Source of the DNA: Wolfiporia cocos
Taxonomy: Eukaryota > Basidiomycota > Agaricomycetes > Polyporales > Phaeolaceae
DNA: 64,000 bases
Reading direction: 5' to 3'
Assembly: GCA_029448655.1 (NCBI GenBank)
Contig: JACCLO010000055.1
Location: 1-64,000 of the forward strand
Shown: positions 1 through 11,220 of the stretch, one piece after another
Numbering within the stretch: position 1 is the first letter of the stretch
How the letters are laid out: the number at the start of each line of letters is the position of its first letter
Made by a program: the position numbers and the translations under genes
The notes under the pieces: generated by a model
Told to the model about the DNA's origin: nothing
Seen by the model: the letters and a program-made list of their open reading frames with translations, nothing else
Databases searched by the model: none

Positions 1-590
1 TGAGTGTGCCTACCAGAGGCGGCCGAAGCAAGCACTCATACATTCGCGCAGGAAAGCAACTGTATACCTCCTGCGGATGTTCATACCATGCATAATTCCC
101 GTGGTATTTCTCCAGTGACATTGTCGTGTGACAGGCCGTCCGAGCGTGTCAACCACCGTAACGGACGTTGCTGATGGCTCGCGTTAGCGTATATGACAAA
201 GGATGGCGTCTCTGCCAAGCTTATTTATTATTTATTTATACCTGTAATGGGGGCAGAGTTGCAGGAGCAGCCGACCAGGCTCTTCAGAGAGATGCTGACG
301 AAAGTTGAATGTCATGCTCAGGATAGCAAGGGTTCCTTTAAAGGTGAGCACGGACAGCGGTGCGTATGTATTGATTCTAAAACATTCTGTGCGTCCGCAG
401 AGGCCTATTACACCTGCTCATTCAACAATCAGATACGACAGCGGCCACGACACATGCCCCGCTCTGTATATTGCAAGCACACGCACTGCTTCAAAGCCGC
501 TTGGCCGCTGAAGGAGGGGGACAGAAATGAATACTTGGCTTGGGTTCTCCTGGCTCAAAGAAGGTGAGTTCTGAATTTACTATTCATGGC
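1..590. other. No recognisable gene
   Basis: Mixed-composition sequence with several short overlapping open frames on both strands (the longest is 124 codons from 193). None has a recognisable motif, codon bias or intron structure. I see nothing I can support as a gene, RNA or repeat. Confidence 0.5.
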
Positions 591-592
591 TT

Positions 593-1062
593 TCCCCAAG
601 ACAGAAGTTGTGCCAGAACGTGCTTGCTGCGAAAAATTCCCCTGTATACATGATGTACCTCGGCGCCGATGCAGAGTTGTCGATGCGCCCCAAATCATTA
701 GCTCCAGGTGTACAGCAGCTTCTGCCAATCACCGTCGCAGAGCGTGGATCTCCTAAGAAGGAACTCCCGCACGGAGCTAACGACTCATGCGGGCCTATGG
801 ACATAGACGATTCCGATGTCCCAGCGCCGAGTACAGTGTGAGCATTCTGGATATGCAAGTTGCTCAAATCACAGACTCCATTACGAAATCTGTCAAAAGG
901 GAGGGGCCGGTACTCCTCGTGACCCTAGAGCACGGAGATATCCTTATCTTCAACGGTGATGATTTCAAGGTACATTGTGGCACTGTCTTTGCTACCCAGC
1001 TGACATTCATTCCAACCAGTATCACTGAATCGGACCAGCATGAGCATTGGTATGCATGGTGA
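593..1062 (+). pseudogene. Possible 2OG-Fe(II) oxygenase-like C-terminal fragment
   Basis: The second half encodes a stretch with LEHGDILIFNGDDF (about 925-970). This resembles the beta-strand segment (L.HGDILV..G) near the C-terminal end of AlkB/JBP-like 2-oxoglutarate dioxygenases in Agaricomycetes, some of them in transposon-linked genes. The first half (608-841) is open in another frame and ends in an acidic MDIDDSDVP stretch. No catalytic HxD or distal His/Arg pair can be placed with confidence and the frame changes between the halves. At best this is a broken exon; the similarity is from memory of the motif only. Confidence 0.25.
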
Positions 1063-1382
1063 TGTATCTTCCTTCAAAGTACTGAGCTTCTTTCCAGTAC
1101 TCATCAGCAGTCGCTGAAGTGGAAGTGGAGCATTTCTCACTAGTATTTGCACATGAGGGCAAGCATGATCATGCTATGACTACATATTGATGTGTGCAAG
1201 GATGTTCACAGGGTGTGATCACGGTGATAGATATGTATGTTGAGACAAAGGACAACCTCATGCAGATTCCTATTTGCAAGTATGTACACCCTATACAGTC
1301 CTAAACCATCATGAAAGCATTCTGTACTCAAGCCTCAGTAAACTGCAAGCTGCTTCAATGAGAATGTAAAATGACATACATA

Positions 1383-2002
1383 CTACTTTGAGGCTTCATC
1401 TTCCCAATCTTCCAACTTGGAGGATGGTTTGCCATCACCTAGAGGCAAAAATTGAGGAAGTCTCTCCTCCACTTTTTGGCGCTTGGGACCCTGGCCTGCT
1501 TCTTCCAATTCTGAAGTAGGCCGCTTCTAGATGCAGAAATTTAAATTCAAGCCATTTTGTGCTAATCATTCACAAGACTTACTATTCCTCTGCAATCTGC
1601 ATTCTGGTCTGTAGTGTCAGTCTTGGGCCCTTCCTTCAGCTCAATCTCCAACTTGGGTAGCTGGAATGCCTCAGCATCCAGCCCAAGGTTGAATAACTTC
1701 AAGGCAAAATCAAGTTTTTGACGACCTAATAAAATCCTAGGGTCTCTGTGGAAGTTGGTTGCTAGTTCGTCGTCCTCCAATCGAAAATCTCTGATTATCT
1801 CCTCAGTATACAACTTTGCATTCATTAGTAGAGTAGCAAAAATAAAAAGAATGTAATGTACCAATGCATGCCTGCCCTTGGCATGCCATTTGTATAGTTC
1901 ACCAATCTGTGTCGGGAAAGCAGTGGATATGTGATTATGAAACATGTCTGTGTGTTCCTTCAAAAGATTCAATCCGTAAATTTGGACCTCTGTTGGCTCC
2001 AT
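1383..2002 (-). CDS. Small spliced hypothetical protein, acidic/basic C-terminus
   Basis: Read on the minus strand, exon 1 runs 2002-1583 from an ATG (MEPTEVQIYGLNLLKEH) and exon 2 runs 1526-1383. They are joined across a 56-bp intron (1527-1582) with a GTAAGT donor and a CTAG acceptor, phase 0. A second candidate intron of 48 bp (1814-1861, GTACAT donor, CTAATG branch-like site, AAAG acceptor) lies in exon 1; its removal keeps the frame and deletes an oddly hydrophobic stretch (YILFIFATLL). The unspliced product is 187 aa. The C-terminus is rich in charged residues: a KRQKVEERLPQF stretch, possibly nuclear-localising, then a KLEDWEDEASK tail. I do not recognise the family. Clean splice sites and an uninterrupted frame make this the best host-like gene in the window, but it could be a fragment of a larger or transposon-borne gene. 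The start is uncertain. Confidence 0.5.
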
Positions 2003-2382
2003 TATTATCAGATCGTTGCAGAGTGGATTGGGTGTAAGGTGACAGCGTGGCATCCCACAGCACGGATGCAGCGTGATACGCAGCACGTGCCACATCGCTG
2101 GGTGCTCATTCGCCGGCCATGTGCAATATAATGCCCGCGCTGGACCCAGTGATCGGCGCTTATTCGCTCTCCACTCAAACACTTCCCATTGCTCGATAAC
2201 GGTCTATCCGGCATTCGTGACTTGCAGCGCCCAACTTATCATTATCTTCGTGGTCATGAGCCGGCGATACACTTGGTATGTACAATTCTGTGCCCTTTAC
2301 GACGGTCAGCGACCAATTGGCTGTGGGGTCGACGTCAGCACCTCCCACCTGACCTTGCCCTTGACCGTCACCCGCCACGTGC

Positions 2383-2460
2383 AGAATATGTCTGCCCGAA
2401 GTGCGGACATTTCAACCCGTCTGCGCACTCGCTGCGCCAAGCCCGTTCCAGGTCGGTGTC
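2383..2460 (+). pseudogene. Relic of a lunapark-type zinc-ribbon motif
   Basis: The peptide EYVCPKCGHFNPSAHSLRQ reads cleanly. It matches the second CxxC half of the C-terminal zinc ribbon of the ER-junction protein lunapark (Lnp1), which in fungi contains a similar YVCPKCGHFN stretch. The first CxxC half, the transmembrane hairpin and the rest are not recognisable nearby, so this is at most a decayed exon. The surrounding open frame (2189-2746) is GC-rich and low-complexity. A chance match to a generic CPxCGH motif cannot be excluded. Confidence 0.3.
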
Positions 2461-2469
2461 GCCGACGCC

Positions 2470-5100
2470 AGACTCTCGCGTCCTCTCACGGTGCCGATAC
2501 AGCTCCCTCCAGCCTCAGCTGCCCAGCGGTGCGGCCAGTGCGGCTCCAGGCCCCGCGTTCGACGGTGTCTACGCCGAGTCAAACGAAAGCCATGAACAAC
2601 AGCTCGAAAACACAATGCAACACGGCCGTGCTCGCGATGCGACACATCCACCAGACGACGCCCTACGAATCGACCTCCATCACAGTCGGACCTTCCTCGG
2701 ACACCGTCTTATCTTCTTCCTGGTCCTGAGTCGCACGAACAGGTGATTCGGCGTGACCGCGCTGTGGTGGCACCTGTCACTAGTACTAGTGCGTCACAAG
2801 ATCTGAGCGGATCGGACGGGCGGTGGCGGCGATCGCTCCATCGTGGTCCAACACTGACCCATATGATTTAAGTGCTAGATGCAGTCCCCCCGTCGCCTCC
2901 ACAATCACTCTCGAATTAGAGGTGTTTTGCTAACAATAAAATTGACTGTGGCACGGATTTTTTGAGCTCCACTACTAAGTTTTTAAAATGGAGTGGGTAG
3001 AGCGTAGTCCTTGATCTTTGTGACGCATACCAGTAACTGTATCCAAGTACTGTTAACCCGCATCGGATGTACGAAAACACTGTAGGGTATCAATGATGCC
3101 ATACCTCGTTCTCATAATTCTTGCACAACCTCGGAAAAGGGCGAGTCATAATTATCGTTAGTAAAAAAACCTCTATTACAACACTTCGATCGTGTAGCAT
3201 GCCGTGCAAATAGCATGAACACGGATTAGCAAGCCACATTGAAGCGTGGGCGCCACCCACGCTGAGTATCTATCTACTCATCTCTGTTCTTATATTGCTT
3301 GATAATGAAGTAGCGCCGGTTCCGACATGGCCCGCTACTTTGCACTAAACGTACTGAATGCCGGACTACAGGCCCTGAAGTCAGTCATCACCTAAGTGCT
3401 CAGTTCACACATCAGCGAAAACTGCAGTTTCATCGAAGAACGAAGCGATACACGAGCGTGTTTGTGAGGCGAAGGTAAGAACAATGGGACATATTATGCC
3501 ATCTGTGCTACAGGTACACATAGCTACAACTCCTGGGAGTGCACTGGTGAGTAGCAAAGTACGCAAGAAGAGCAGAACATGTTTCGTGACAAACAACGCC
3601 ATCGGCGCATGTGTAGCGTACGTTGCGAAAGTAGATATTTATGTCTCCAGAACCCGCAAAGTCTTCCGCAGCAAGAGTGCTCTGACAAATCAAGGAGGTA
3701 GCTATTGTGCAACGGTACCGTGTCGCAAACGTTGGGAGGCGAGTGAACCAGCAAGCCTACGAACGGACAGTCACACTGGGCATGACATTAAGCAGGTGAG
3801 GGAACAGTTTAGAGCAGGACTTCTGAATCGATTAGCCTTTCTCGCGGACGATCGTCTGACTACTTGCGGTGTATTAACTTACTACTGACATGGCGAGAAT
3901 ATGCAATCTAATTGTGTGTTTCGGAATCGGGAAGGCGAGGCTCTGAAGAGCTATCCTTGCACTATAAATTCAAGGTGAACGCCCCAAATAATTGTCAGAG
4001 GCATTGGGCGCCCATTGCTACCAGCTCTGACCCATTTTATCTGTATTTAGCAACTATCGACTTGACATGATACGAAATATGCGCCCTCGCATGTTAGGAT
4101 TCTTAGGAAATTGTGTTGTACAGGAACAGTGAGATTTGGTCAATGTAGTGCAGATGAAGTAATTCACGTGGAGCCGAGAGCCTCCTGGAAGGATTGCAAG
4201 CGATGTGTTGTTGCCATATCGTTATCATACAGCCGGAACCACTTTTGTTTACCATCGGGTTAGTCTGAGCCTTTCACCGCCCGGCAGTGTCGGTATGAGC
4301 AATGCCGGACATGCTCAGCCTGGAATGGCCTGGCGGGCACGGTGGTTGGAATGTGCCAGCTCAAATGCGCAGTTGGTCCGAAATGAAAGGCTCTTCTATC
4401 ATTTCCGACGTCCATGCAGCTCCGCTCTTTTTGCCACTTGGCCACACTCGTAGGAGAAACGTCTAGATCAATCTTCAATCTCTCACTTCCAGCAGTGAGT
4501 CCTTCCGGGCGTCGAAGCCGCTGGCGGACTTTGACGAGTCACATAGCGATAGACAGGCTATGCGGGAAGATCAGTTGCCCATGCTTTACGCGTTAGTTTA
4601 TTTTGCTGCATGATACCAACTCCCCAAAATCTGACGATCGCAATCGTTGGCGGAATTCTGCGTCGGCTGTCGTGGCCGCGGGCCCCAAGGTGATGATGCT
4701 GACAGCTCTAGAATATCAGCAAGAATGTTCCGCGCCCGTCGAAGATGTACTGGGCTGCTGATTATGTCGTGCCCCTGCGTCTCAGGAAGGCTGGAGGTGC
4801 GAGGCTGTGCGGGACTCCAATCGACTAGCCTCCGATCGCTGGAGAGAACCTTCGCGGCTTTCTGCGACGATAACGAAAGGAACGCTCCGAGATCACCGCG
4901 GTCTCACATTTGGTCGGCTAACAGATGCCGAGCTCGGCCGGCCACTCTTCAGGCCTCAGGATCTAGTACGCCACACTCGATACTGACACCAGTAGACGAT
5001 TACCTACCTGCTCGGATTCATGAGGACAACTGACCCGCAGCGCACCGGCAAGCCATTCAAATATTCACCGATGGACCTTCCCGCGTCACGGGGATGGCTC
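2470..5100. other. Decayed, gene-poor sequence
   Basis: About 2.6 kb without a supported gene. Open frames at 3484-3888, 4205-4453 and 4647-5033 lack motifs, plausible introns or consistent codon use. A short stretch around 4500-4600 can be read as SESFRASKPLADFDESHSD, but no gene can be built on it. I see no LTR termini, terminal repeats or RNA genes here. Confidence 0.45.
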
Positions 5101-5110
5101 GAGAACTTCG

Positions 5111-5118
5111 TTTAAATA
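5111..5118 (+). promoter_or_regulatory. TATA-like box of the adenylate-forming reductase relic
   Basis: TTTAAATA lies 71-78 bp upstream of the ATG at 5189 and is followed by a pyrimidine-rich leader. The position is plausible for a fungal core promoter. The downstream gene is broken, so present activity is unknown. Confidence 0.35.
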
Positions 5119-5188
5119 GGCCTCATTCTCAGCACCCACATACTCCATCAGAATCATTATAATCCACTCTGTTCAGCTTCTGGCAGAT

Positions 5189-6960
5189 ATGTCTGCATCT
5201 GCATCGCCTGTACTCCCGCCCCTCAACGGTTCGCTATCTCTCATCCCTGGGCTCGTCGACTTCCATGCCGAATACAATTCCACCTCTCCGTTCTTTCTCT
5301 TCCTGTTTCCAGACTTGTCTTCTGATACGCTCGGAAGTATATCGTTCCTCGAGTTCGCTCAGGCAATTCACCGCGTTGCCCACTCCTTCAGGCCCGGACG
5401 GAAGGGCGAAGAGGGCGCCGTTGTCGCTATCATCGCGAACTGCGATACTCTGCTCTACCATGCGCTCGTCGCGGGTCTGATCCGTGCGGGGCTCGTCCCC
5501 TTCCCTATGTCCTCCCGCAACTCCGTGCCCGCAATAGCAAGCCTGATGGAGCACACGAGCTGCCATCGCATCGTCTCACAGCCCACCTTCGCCCCATTCA
5601 CTGACGCGGTCCGGGAGAGCCTGCCGAGCGGATTCGCCATGCACGTCGACGACCTGCCCGCGCTCACGGACGTCTTCCCGACGCTCGCGCCCTCCTTCGA
5701 CCCGCCGCGTGCCGTCTCGGGCCCTTACCCGCCGCCCGCGTGCGCGGCGTCGCCATCGGATGTTGTGCTCTACCTGCACTCCTCAGGCTCCACCGGCTTC
5801 CCGAAGCCGATCCCGCACACGCACACGACGATCCTACACTGGTGCAGGATGCCCATCTTCGTGGAGTCGCGCAGGAAGGCGATACGGTGGGGGTGCATGG
5901 CGCTACCGCCGTTCCACGTAATGGGACTCTGCTCGCAGCTGTACGCGCCGCTCTTGTCCGGCCAGCCGACGTCGCTGTTCCCCCCGCGCGCGATCGTGTC
6001 AGCGCCCCCGGTCGTGCCGACCCCGCAGAACACAATTGAGACGGCGCGCAAGACAGGCTGCACGGCTATCGAGAGCGTCCCTGCTTTCGTCGAGGTAGGC
6101 TCTGGTTGTGTAGTGTGCCTGTGATTGCTAAAAGTACTGTTTTCGCCAGGCGTGGTCGCAGAACGAGGATGACGCGAAGTACCTTGCGTCTCTTCAGGCT
6201 CTTGTCAGTACCTGCATCACATTGCGCTGGTCGAGGGAGCAACTCGCTTATCACTCACGTCTTAGATATTCGCCGGCGGCCCGCTCTCCAGGGCGAATGG
6301 TGAGAAGCTCGTGGATAAAGGCGTGCGCCTGTTGGCGTGCTACGGTGCAACCGAATTCGGCCTGGTGACATGCGTGTTCGATGACGGCGTCGAAGAGCCG
6401 AGCCCTATTGGCAAGAAGCGCGCCGACTGGGAATGGATGCAGCTTCCCAGAGAGTGTATGTCGCTGGGTTCCTCAGGGAGACGGGACATTCGAGCTGCAG
6501 ATGTTGGTGCGTGCCAAAATGTAACGATGTAGCCGCCCGAAGTATACTGAGGTATGGCGTGCATGTGCGTGCAGACGTGCGAGACACACCAGCCTTGCAT
6601 CGAGAATATGCCAAATGGGGAGCGTGGCTTTGCCACATCCGACCTTTGGGAACCACATCCGGCCAAGCCTGGTCTCTGGCGAATGTACGTCGCAGTCAAT
6701 ATGATTGGCAAATAAAGTCTGATGTCGCATATGAAGTGTCGGGCGTGCTGACGATGTCATCGTACTCGGATCAGGTGCGTCGCCCCTGTCATCGCCCGAG
6801 GGCGGCTGCTAACTTCGATTCAGGTGAGAAGACGGTACCAATCCTTCAGGAGAAATCACATTGGCGTGCACTCATGGGGCGGATAGTAGTCATACCTTCG
6901 CTGCACATGCAAGCACGGAGCCTGCAAGATCATGGCGTCCGATCGCTAGAATTCACATTT
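5189..6960 (+). pseudogene. NRPS-like adenylate-forming reductase (adenylation domain), broken
   Basis: Fungal adenylate-forming reductases activate a carboxylic acid with ATP (A domain), load it on a carrier (T) and reduce it with NAD(P)H (R). Exon 1 (5189-6094) gives 302 residues including the A3-type loop LHSSGSTGFPKPIPHTH. Introns at 6095-6149 (55 bp) and 6204-6265 (62 bp) join to AWSQNEDDAKYLASL and then IFAGGPLSRANGEKL...CYGATEFGLVT (A5). From about 6452 the frame shifts: GDGTFELQML lies in another frame. Then come CETHQPCIENMPNGERGFAT and SDLWEPHP (A7), an in-frame TAA near 6713, and VGRADDVIVLGS with a further intron leading to GEKTVPILQE (A8 to A10 region, about 6740-6850). The rest decays, and no T or R domain is recognisable. 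Identification is firm for the A domain; the substrate cannot be told. The exon order and motif spacing show it was once a functional gene. Confidence 0.85.
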
Positions 6961-6969
6961 TCTGAGTAA

Positions 6970-8455
6970 GCGGCCCGTCTTGGGAGTCCGCACGCGAACT
7001 GATGGTTGTACCTGACATGCTAACGCCGGCTTTGCTTGCGAGCTGCAGCACATGGATGAGAGCTGTGGAGAAGCGATCTCAAACTAGGTGACATCGTGAT
7101 GGATGATTGTCTCACTGTCAATGGCTGGCTTGTTCTCTAATCCGGCTTCAACGAGGCGGAATCCGGCCAACTTCACTGTACGGATAGCCGAACCGGTGAT
7201 TGGGGATGGTACGGTGAGACACTCTCGGCATGATGAACTAGACTCACATGCAGCATTCACATTTCAAGTATCCTCATCATCCATATCGCGAGACAAGGCA
7301 GATGGATTCCACAGATTGACCCCTGCGGATCATATGTGGTAGTTGGAAGAAACCCAGAAATAGTGTGCCCACCTTCACGATCTAGGATATCCACTTGATG
7401 GATCCAATCCTTGTTCGACCGCAGGCGCTGCTGGGAGAAAGACTCGGAGAGATATGCCAGCTGGTATAGTTCGGCGCATATAGAGACCCGACTGCTACGA
7501 CTACTATCCCCGAGTTTCTGCTTGACGCTGATCAAAGCGTCTACACGAATGGAGGATGTTGCTGTAAATAAGATCCGTGCAATTGAGCGCATATAACGTA
7601 CCCTCGATGGAACTGAAAGTATTTGATATGTCTGAAGACAGTTTGCGCTTGTTCGCCGATATTTCCAGTGAGTTATCCACATACAAGAAGAAGCCCAATG
7701 TCTACGATGCCAGCCACAGCGAGCTCCACGCGAGACTTTGACGCGCTCAGTCACGAAGTCGTGACGTCGAGCTTATGTGACGCGGGGTGATGTTAGCGCG
7801 CGCACGCCGTGTGTCAGGCAGGGGAATTATTAATTCTATTTGAGTTACTAAGTGGTGCACACGTTTATCTGTCCGCATCAAGTCCGCAAACGCATCGCGT
7901 TCCATAATTTATCACTATGCCCAACGCCGCCGACACTTCACTTGTGGCTCCCGATGATGCTGTAGCAAGATGTACAACTGTAGGGAAATCTATATCCATC
8001 CATTCCAATCTCGATAATGATGACATTCACACGCCAACCTCCACAGGAAGCTCGGAGAGACGGCCTCTTCGCTGGCCTTTCCGCTGCATTGGCAGGTGGT
8101 TAGTAACTTCGCGTATACGCATGGTCCATTGCTGTACTATTCACCCTAGCCATTCTGGGCAACAAACTATTCCGATTCAACAGGAACACCACAGTTGTGT
8201 GTGGCGTCGGTGAGCGTGCTGCAACGAGGCAGCGGTGGCTCGGATGCCGCTGGTGTCTGCGCACAGTGACGGGGGTGCTTTCTGGTTATTATTTCTACCA
8301 GGGATTTCTCGCATCTAATCTTGCTTGCCCACGTGCGGAGCAGGCCAAGATGCAACGGTCGGAGTCTGTGTTCGGCGAGGATCTGTCCACAAGCACCAAG
8401 TCAATGAATGTAATGTATTGTCATCGCAACAATTCCACAGCGGAGTATAATGCAC
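6970..8455. other. Decayed intergenic sequence with a possible membrane-segment relic
   Basis: No supported gene. Near 8110-8200 one frame reads AWSIAVLFTLAILGNKLFRF, a hydrophobic stretch followed by a basic end that resembles a membrane helix. An upstream ATG at 7917 opens 98 codons (MPNAADTSLVAPDDAVA...), but the two are not in one clean frame. It may be the N-terminus of a lost transporter; I cannot name it. Missing T and R domains of the upstream reductase might once have occupied 6970-7700, but nothing readable remains. Confidence 0.35.
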
Positions 8456-8459
8456 CGTC

Positions 8460-9311
8460 TTCTTGAAGCCCTTTCGCGCATCGAAGCCAGCGTTCGGCGC
8501 ATGGATCACGCTGCCAGGTGCTTTGAAAGCGCGCACTGCTGCGCTCGCCTCGCCCCATCTCTCATGGCTGCTCATTGATTGTGAGCATGGCATGACATCT
8601 CTTCAGCCAGGCGCTGCCGAATCCATCCAAACAATATCGGGGCTCGGAAGCTCGGCGCCCAGCACTATTGTCAGAATACCTGCAACAGGGGCGTGTGCAG
8701 ACGGTAGTGTCGGTGGCAAATCAAGTATGGGCTTGATGCCGGCGCCCGGGGAGTGCTGGTTCCAATGGTATGTAGAACACGCTGGGCTAGTCGGTCGTGG
8801 TACATATACGTCAATCTGATAGGTATCAACCGCCGCTCAAGCCAAGTCGATCGTTGCTGCGGCGCGCTTCCCCCCAAGGGGTCCAGGTATCCGTGGATTC
8901 GGCAGTCCATTTACACAGAGCACATGGGGACTGATGGCGTCAGAATACCTCGCATCTGCGAACGACTTGAGGCCGTACAGAGCATCGACGAGATCTTGAG
9001 TGTAGACGGTCTCGGTCAGTGACCGCACCATCAAAAGCTCAACTACGCACATTACTCACCGTAGTCACTATCGGCCGTCGGAATATAGATGGCGTTCTCA
9101 TCACCTCTCACTCACTCACAACTATCCAGCGCCATCGCCAAATCTCCACCCTGATGTGGAAGTCATCATCAGCTCCGCATCTGATCGCTCACTTATATGC
9201 GTAATCAGCGCCATGTACTGCACTCCGGGCACTCAATCGAACAAGCGTGCGCGGCAGAACGTCACATCAGACAGTGGGGCATTATTGAAGGCTCTTGCAG
9301 AGGATCTCTAG
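8460..9311 (+). pseudogene. HpcH/HpaI-family aldolase (2-oxo acid aldolase), broken
   Basis: Class II HpcH/HpaI aldolases reversibly cleave 2-keto-3-deoxy or 4-hydroxy-2-oxo acids using a divalent metal. Visible pieces in order: FGAWITLPGALKARTAALAS and LIDCEHGMTS (8490-8600); TIVRIPATG (8670-8700); a 1-bp frame slip near 8713; QIKYGLDAGARGVLVPM (8717-8767); a 55-bp intron 8768-8822 (GTATGT..ATAG) leading to VSTAAQAKSIVAAARFPPRG and RGFGSPFTQSTWGL; then EAVQSIDEILSVDGL in another frame after loss of about 10 residues (the family's VLVMVQIET segment); a second intron at 9015-9064; and finally PSPNLHPDVE and YCTPGTQSNKRA to a TAG at 9309-9311. There is no ATG start in the opening frame. Conserved metal-site residues around the missing VQIE segment are lost, so it is not functional. 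The match to the family is strong. Confidence 0.85.
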
Positions 9312-9587
9312 CAGCAGCTGGGGAGATCATAGGCCAGAAGGACTTCGGGTATAACTAACAGTGTACGACGTACGTGAAGTAGTCAATCCCTGATACAGGG
9401 ACCACCTTCGCTTCGTCTGAAGCCCCTCTGCATTGACAGGGCTGATTTGAAGATCTTGCAAAGACACTGATGGAACAGTGCAGGGTCCAGGCATCGAACC
9501 CATAGGTCTTAGCAAGGTATAGCCAAGTGAGATATGCGAAGGTGTCATCGAAAACTTATTGCGCCGTACAATACAATGACGCTGCGA

Positions 9588-10833
9588 CTAAGGGCGTATG
9601 TTACGGCGATCCCACCTTTTACCGATTCCGGCACGTTCTATACAATTTGCCAACGCAGGCACAGTCAACCATATGATTGCAGAGTGAATAGAATATGGTT
9701 TACTTTGTTTTTTTGCCCGACTACATCTCAAGCAAAGAAGACTGCAGTTTGAGCATGCATGCGGGGAGACATCAGGGTGACACAAACTCACAGGTTTGTG
9801 GGACCCTGGCTACAGGGGAGTCCCTAGACGTCCTACAGGGCGGTGTGCTAACCACAAGGCAGCCAGTCGGCTGTATCCCCAAGGGGGAACTCCTAAGGCG
9901 ACCAAGAGGGAAGACACACAGACAAGCAAGTCGTGGAGGGCCCCCGGGGCAGAGACGCACACAAACGCAGATGAGAAAGGAGCCTAAGCTCAGTTGTCGA
10001 GAATCCTAAAGATGGGGAAGTAAGTCCCCATCTTGTCGTACTTATACATGGGGAGCTGACCAGTAATGGTCGCCCTAAAGTCGCGGCCTGTGCGCAGTAA
10101 CTAAGAGGGCACATGATAATGTAACTACCTGTAACGACATGTGACGGTGTGACCCTAACGTGAGTACCTAAGGCGCGCGCTACCCTACAGCGCTTACCTA
10201 CAGTCATATGATCTAGACGGAGTCCTGGATAGACGCGGAGGTGGCTGAGGATCATGGAAGCGCGCGCGCACCTAGCGGCGCCTATAATACCTGCAGCGAG
10301 GGATGTTACGTATCCTCTAAGGAAAGTTTGTGACACAGGGCCCCTACAGTCACGCCGCGTTGCAGCGCATTGGGCGCATGGGGGGTCATAAACCACCTCT
10401 TCGAGTTTCTTTCGCGGTGCCGAGCGACTAGTCCTGCGCTCAGCGGTGGTTATACCCTGACTGGTGGTGGCTTCGATCGGTGGGGGCTGTGCAGGGGTAT
10501 CCGGCACTGTGCCGTTTGATGATTTCATCCGAGCAAACGCATCATCCCAAACAGACACGTAGTCGTGATAGAGGTCCAGTGTGCCGAAAGGAGATAGAAG
10601 GGGCGCTTTAAAGTGAAGCGAGTCGTAGAGATTCTTTGACAGCCTGTTAGCGCAACACAGGTTTCCAGGTAGTGAGAGCGCACCTTGCAATGATCGAGTC
10701 GTTGCACCCAATCACAAAGCTCCTCTTGGTCAGCGGCCGCGCATGGCGGGCACTGCAGCAGCTGTTTGACTTCGCGAATAAGCTTTAGAGACTCCAGGTG
10801 AACTGTGACTCCAGATATGTATCCCGGATCCAT
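9588..10833 (-). pseudogene. Cys-rich (CxxC-type) fungal hypothetical protein split by an LTR
   Basis: Minus strand: exon 1 runs 10833-10684 (MDPGYISGVTVHLESLKLI...), 50 codons. A 50-bp intron (10634-10683, GTGCGC donor, CTAAC branch site, AAAG acceptor) joins it in phase 0 to exon 2 (10633 downward: NLYDSLHFKAPLLSPFGT...). Exon 2 reaches PPCAQCAATRRDCRGP, where a 558-bp solo LTR is inserted. Across the LTR the frame continues exactly, using one copy of the CAGGG duplication, with DVSPHACSNCSLLCLRCSRA to a stop at 9588. The Cys pattern (CxxC-x5-C...CxxC...CxxC) resembles the Cys-rich motif of many Agaricomycete hypothetical proteins loosely related to zinc-cluster proteins. Without the LTR the ORF would be uninterrupted, so the insertion is the obvious inactivating event. 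Function is unknown. Confidence 0.7.
9778..10335 (-). mobile_element. Solo LTR (558 bp), TSD CAGGG
   Basis: In the forward direction it starts TGACACAAAC and ends GTTTGTGACA; on the element's own strand this is TGTCACAAAC..GTTTGTGTCA. CAGGG is duplicated exactly at 9773-9777 and 10336-10340. Inside lie an inverted repeat around GATGGGG..CCCCATC (about 10012-10034) and a reverse TATA (TTATACAT, about 10042). There is no internal region, so this is an LTR-LTR recombinant. It sits in the second exon of the CxxC gene. Confidence 0.9.
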
Positions 10834-10929
10834 TTCGGTGTGGCGACCTCTTCGTTATCGTTATCACTGATACGAGTGTTAGCTGAAGGGTAGTTAATCC
10901 TGCTACATGATGGCAGGGTCTTACACTTG

Positions 10930-11060
10930 AGTTTATAATGTCCCGTCGTCACGAGAGAACGAGAGCGAGAGATCAGGGACTTCGAGTTTGCATGGCCTTT
11001 TCGAACTCCGCTGTGGCTGACTGCGGATGGGCGCTTAGCGTGCGCCCCGTCCTCGAGCAG
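10930..11060 (-). pseudogene. Fragment of a repeated unknown coding sequence (copy 1)
   Basis: On the minus strand a degraded ...AKRPSAVS...ATAEFEKAMQTR reading is visible. It is shared with 12966-13215 (minus: ATVEYEKVMQTCWDINLK) and 18600-18700 (plus: ATAEFINAMQTRWDINLK). All three are pieces of one repeated gene, probably transposon-borne because one copy lies next to the MULE relic. I do not recognise the family. Confidence 0.4.
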
Positions 11061-11220
11061 CCCTCCTCCCCCGCCCTGCCCCCTCTCTCCTCCCAGTCTC
11101 TATTGGATGGAATAGGTGCAAGCTTCACTAGCAGGTGCCACCACTAGGACCTGGATTGTTGAAGCAAGCGTCGGGATCGCGTGAAAGAGAGCGAACGAAG
11201 TGAGCGGTGCAAGAAACAAC

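Noticed and set aside
3484..3888. 134-codon plus-strand ORF as a gene
   Set aside because: No motif, no intron signals, odd composition and an overlapping antisense open frame.
10336..10711. The 272-codon minus-strand ORF 9893-10711 taken as one protein
   Set aside because: Its start lies in the intron of the CxxC gene and its end runs into the inserted LTR; only the middle is coding.
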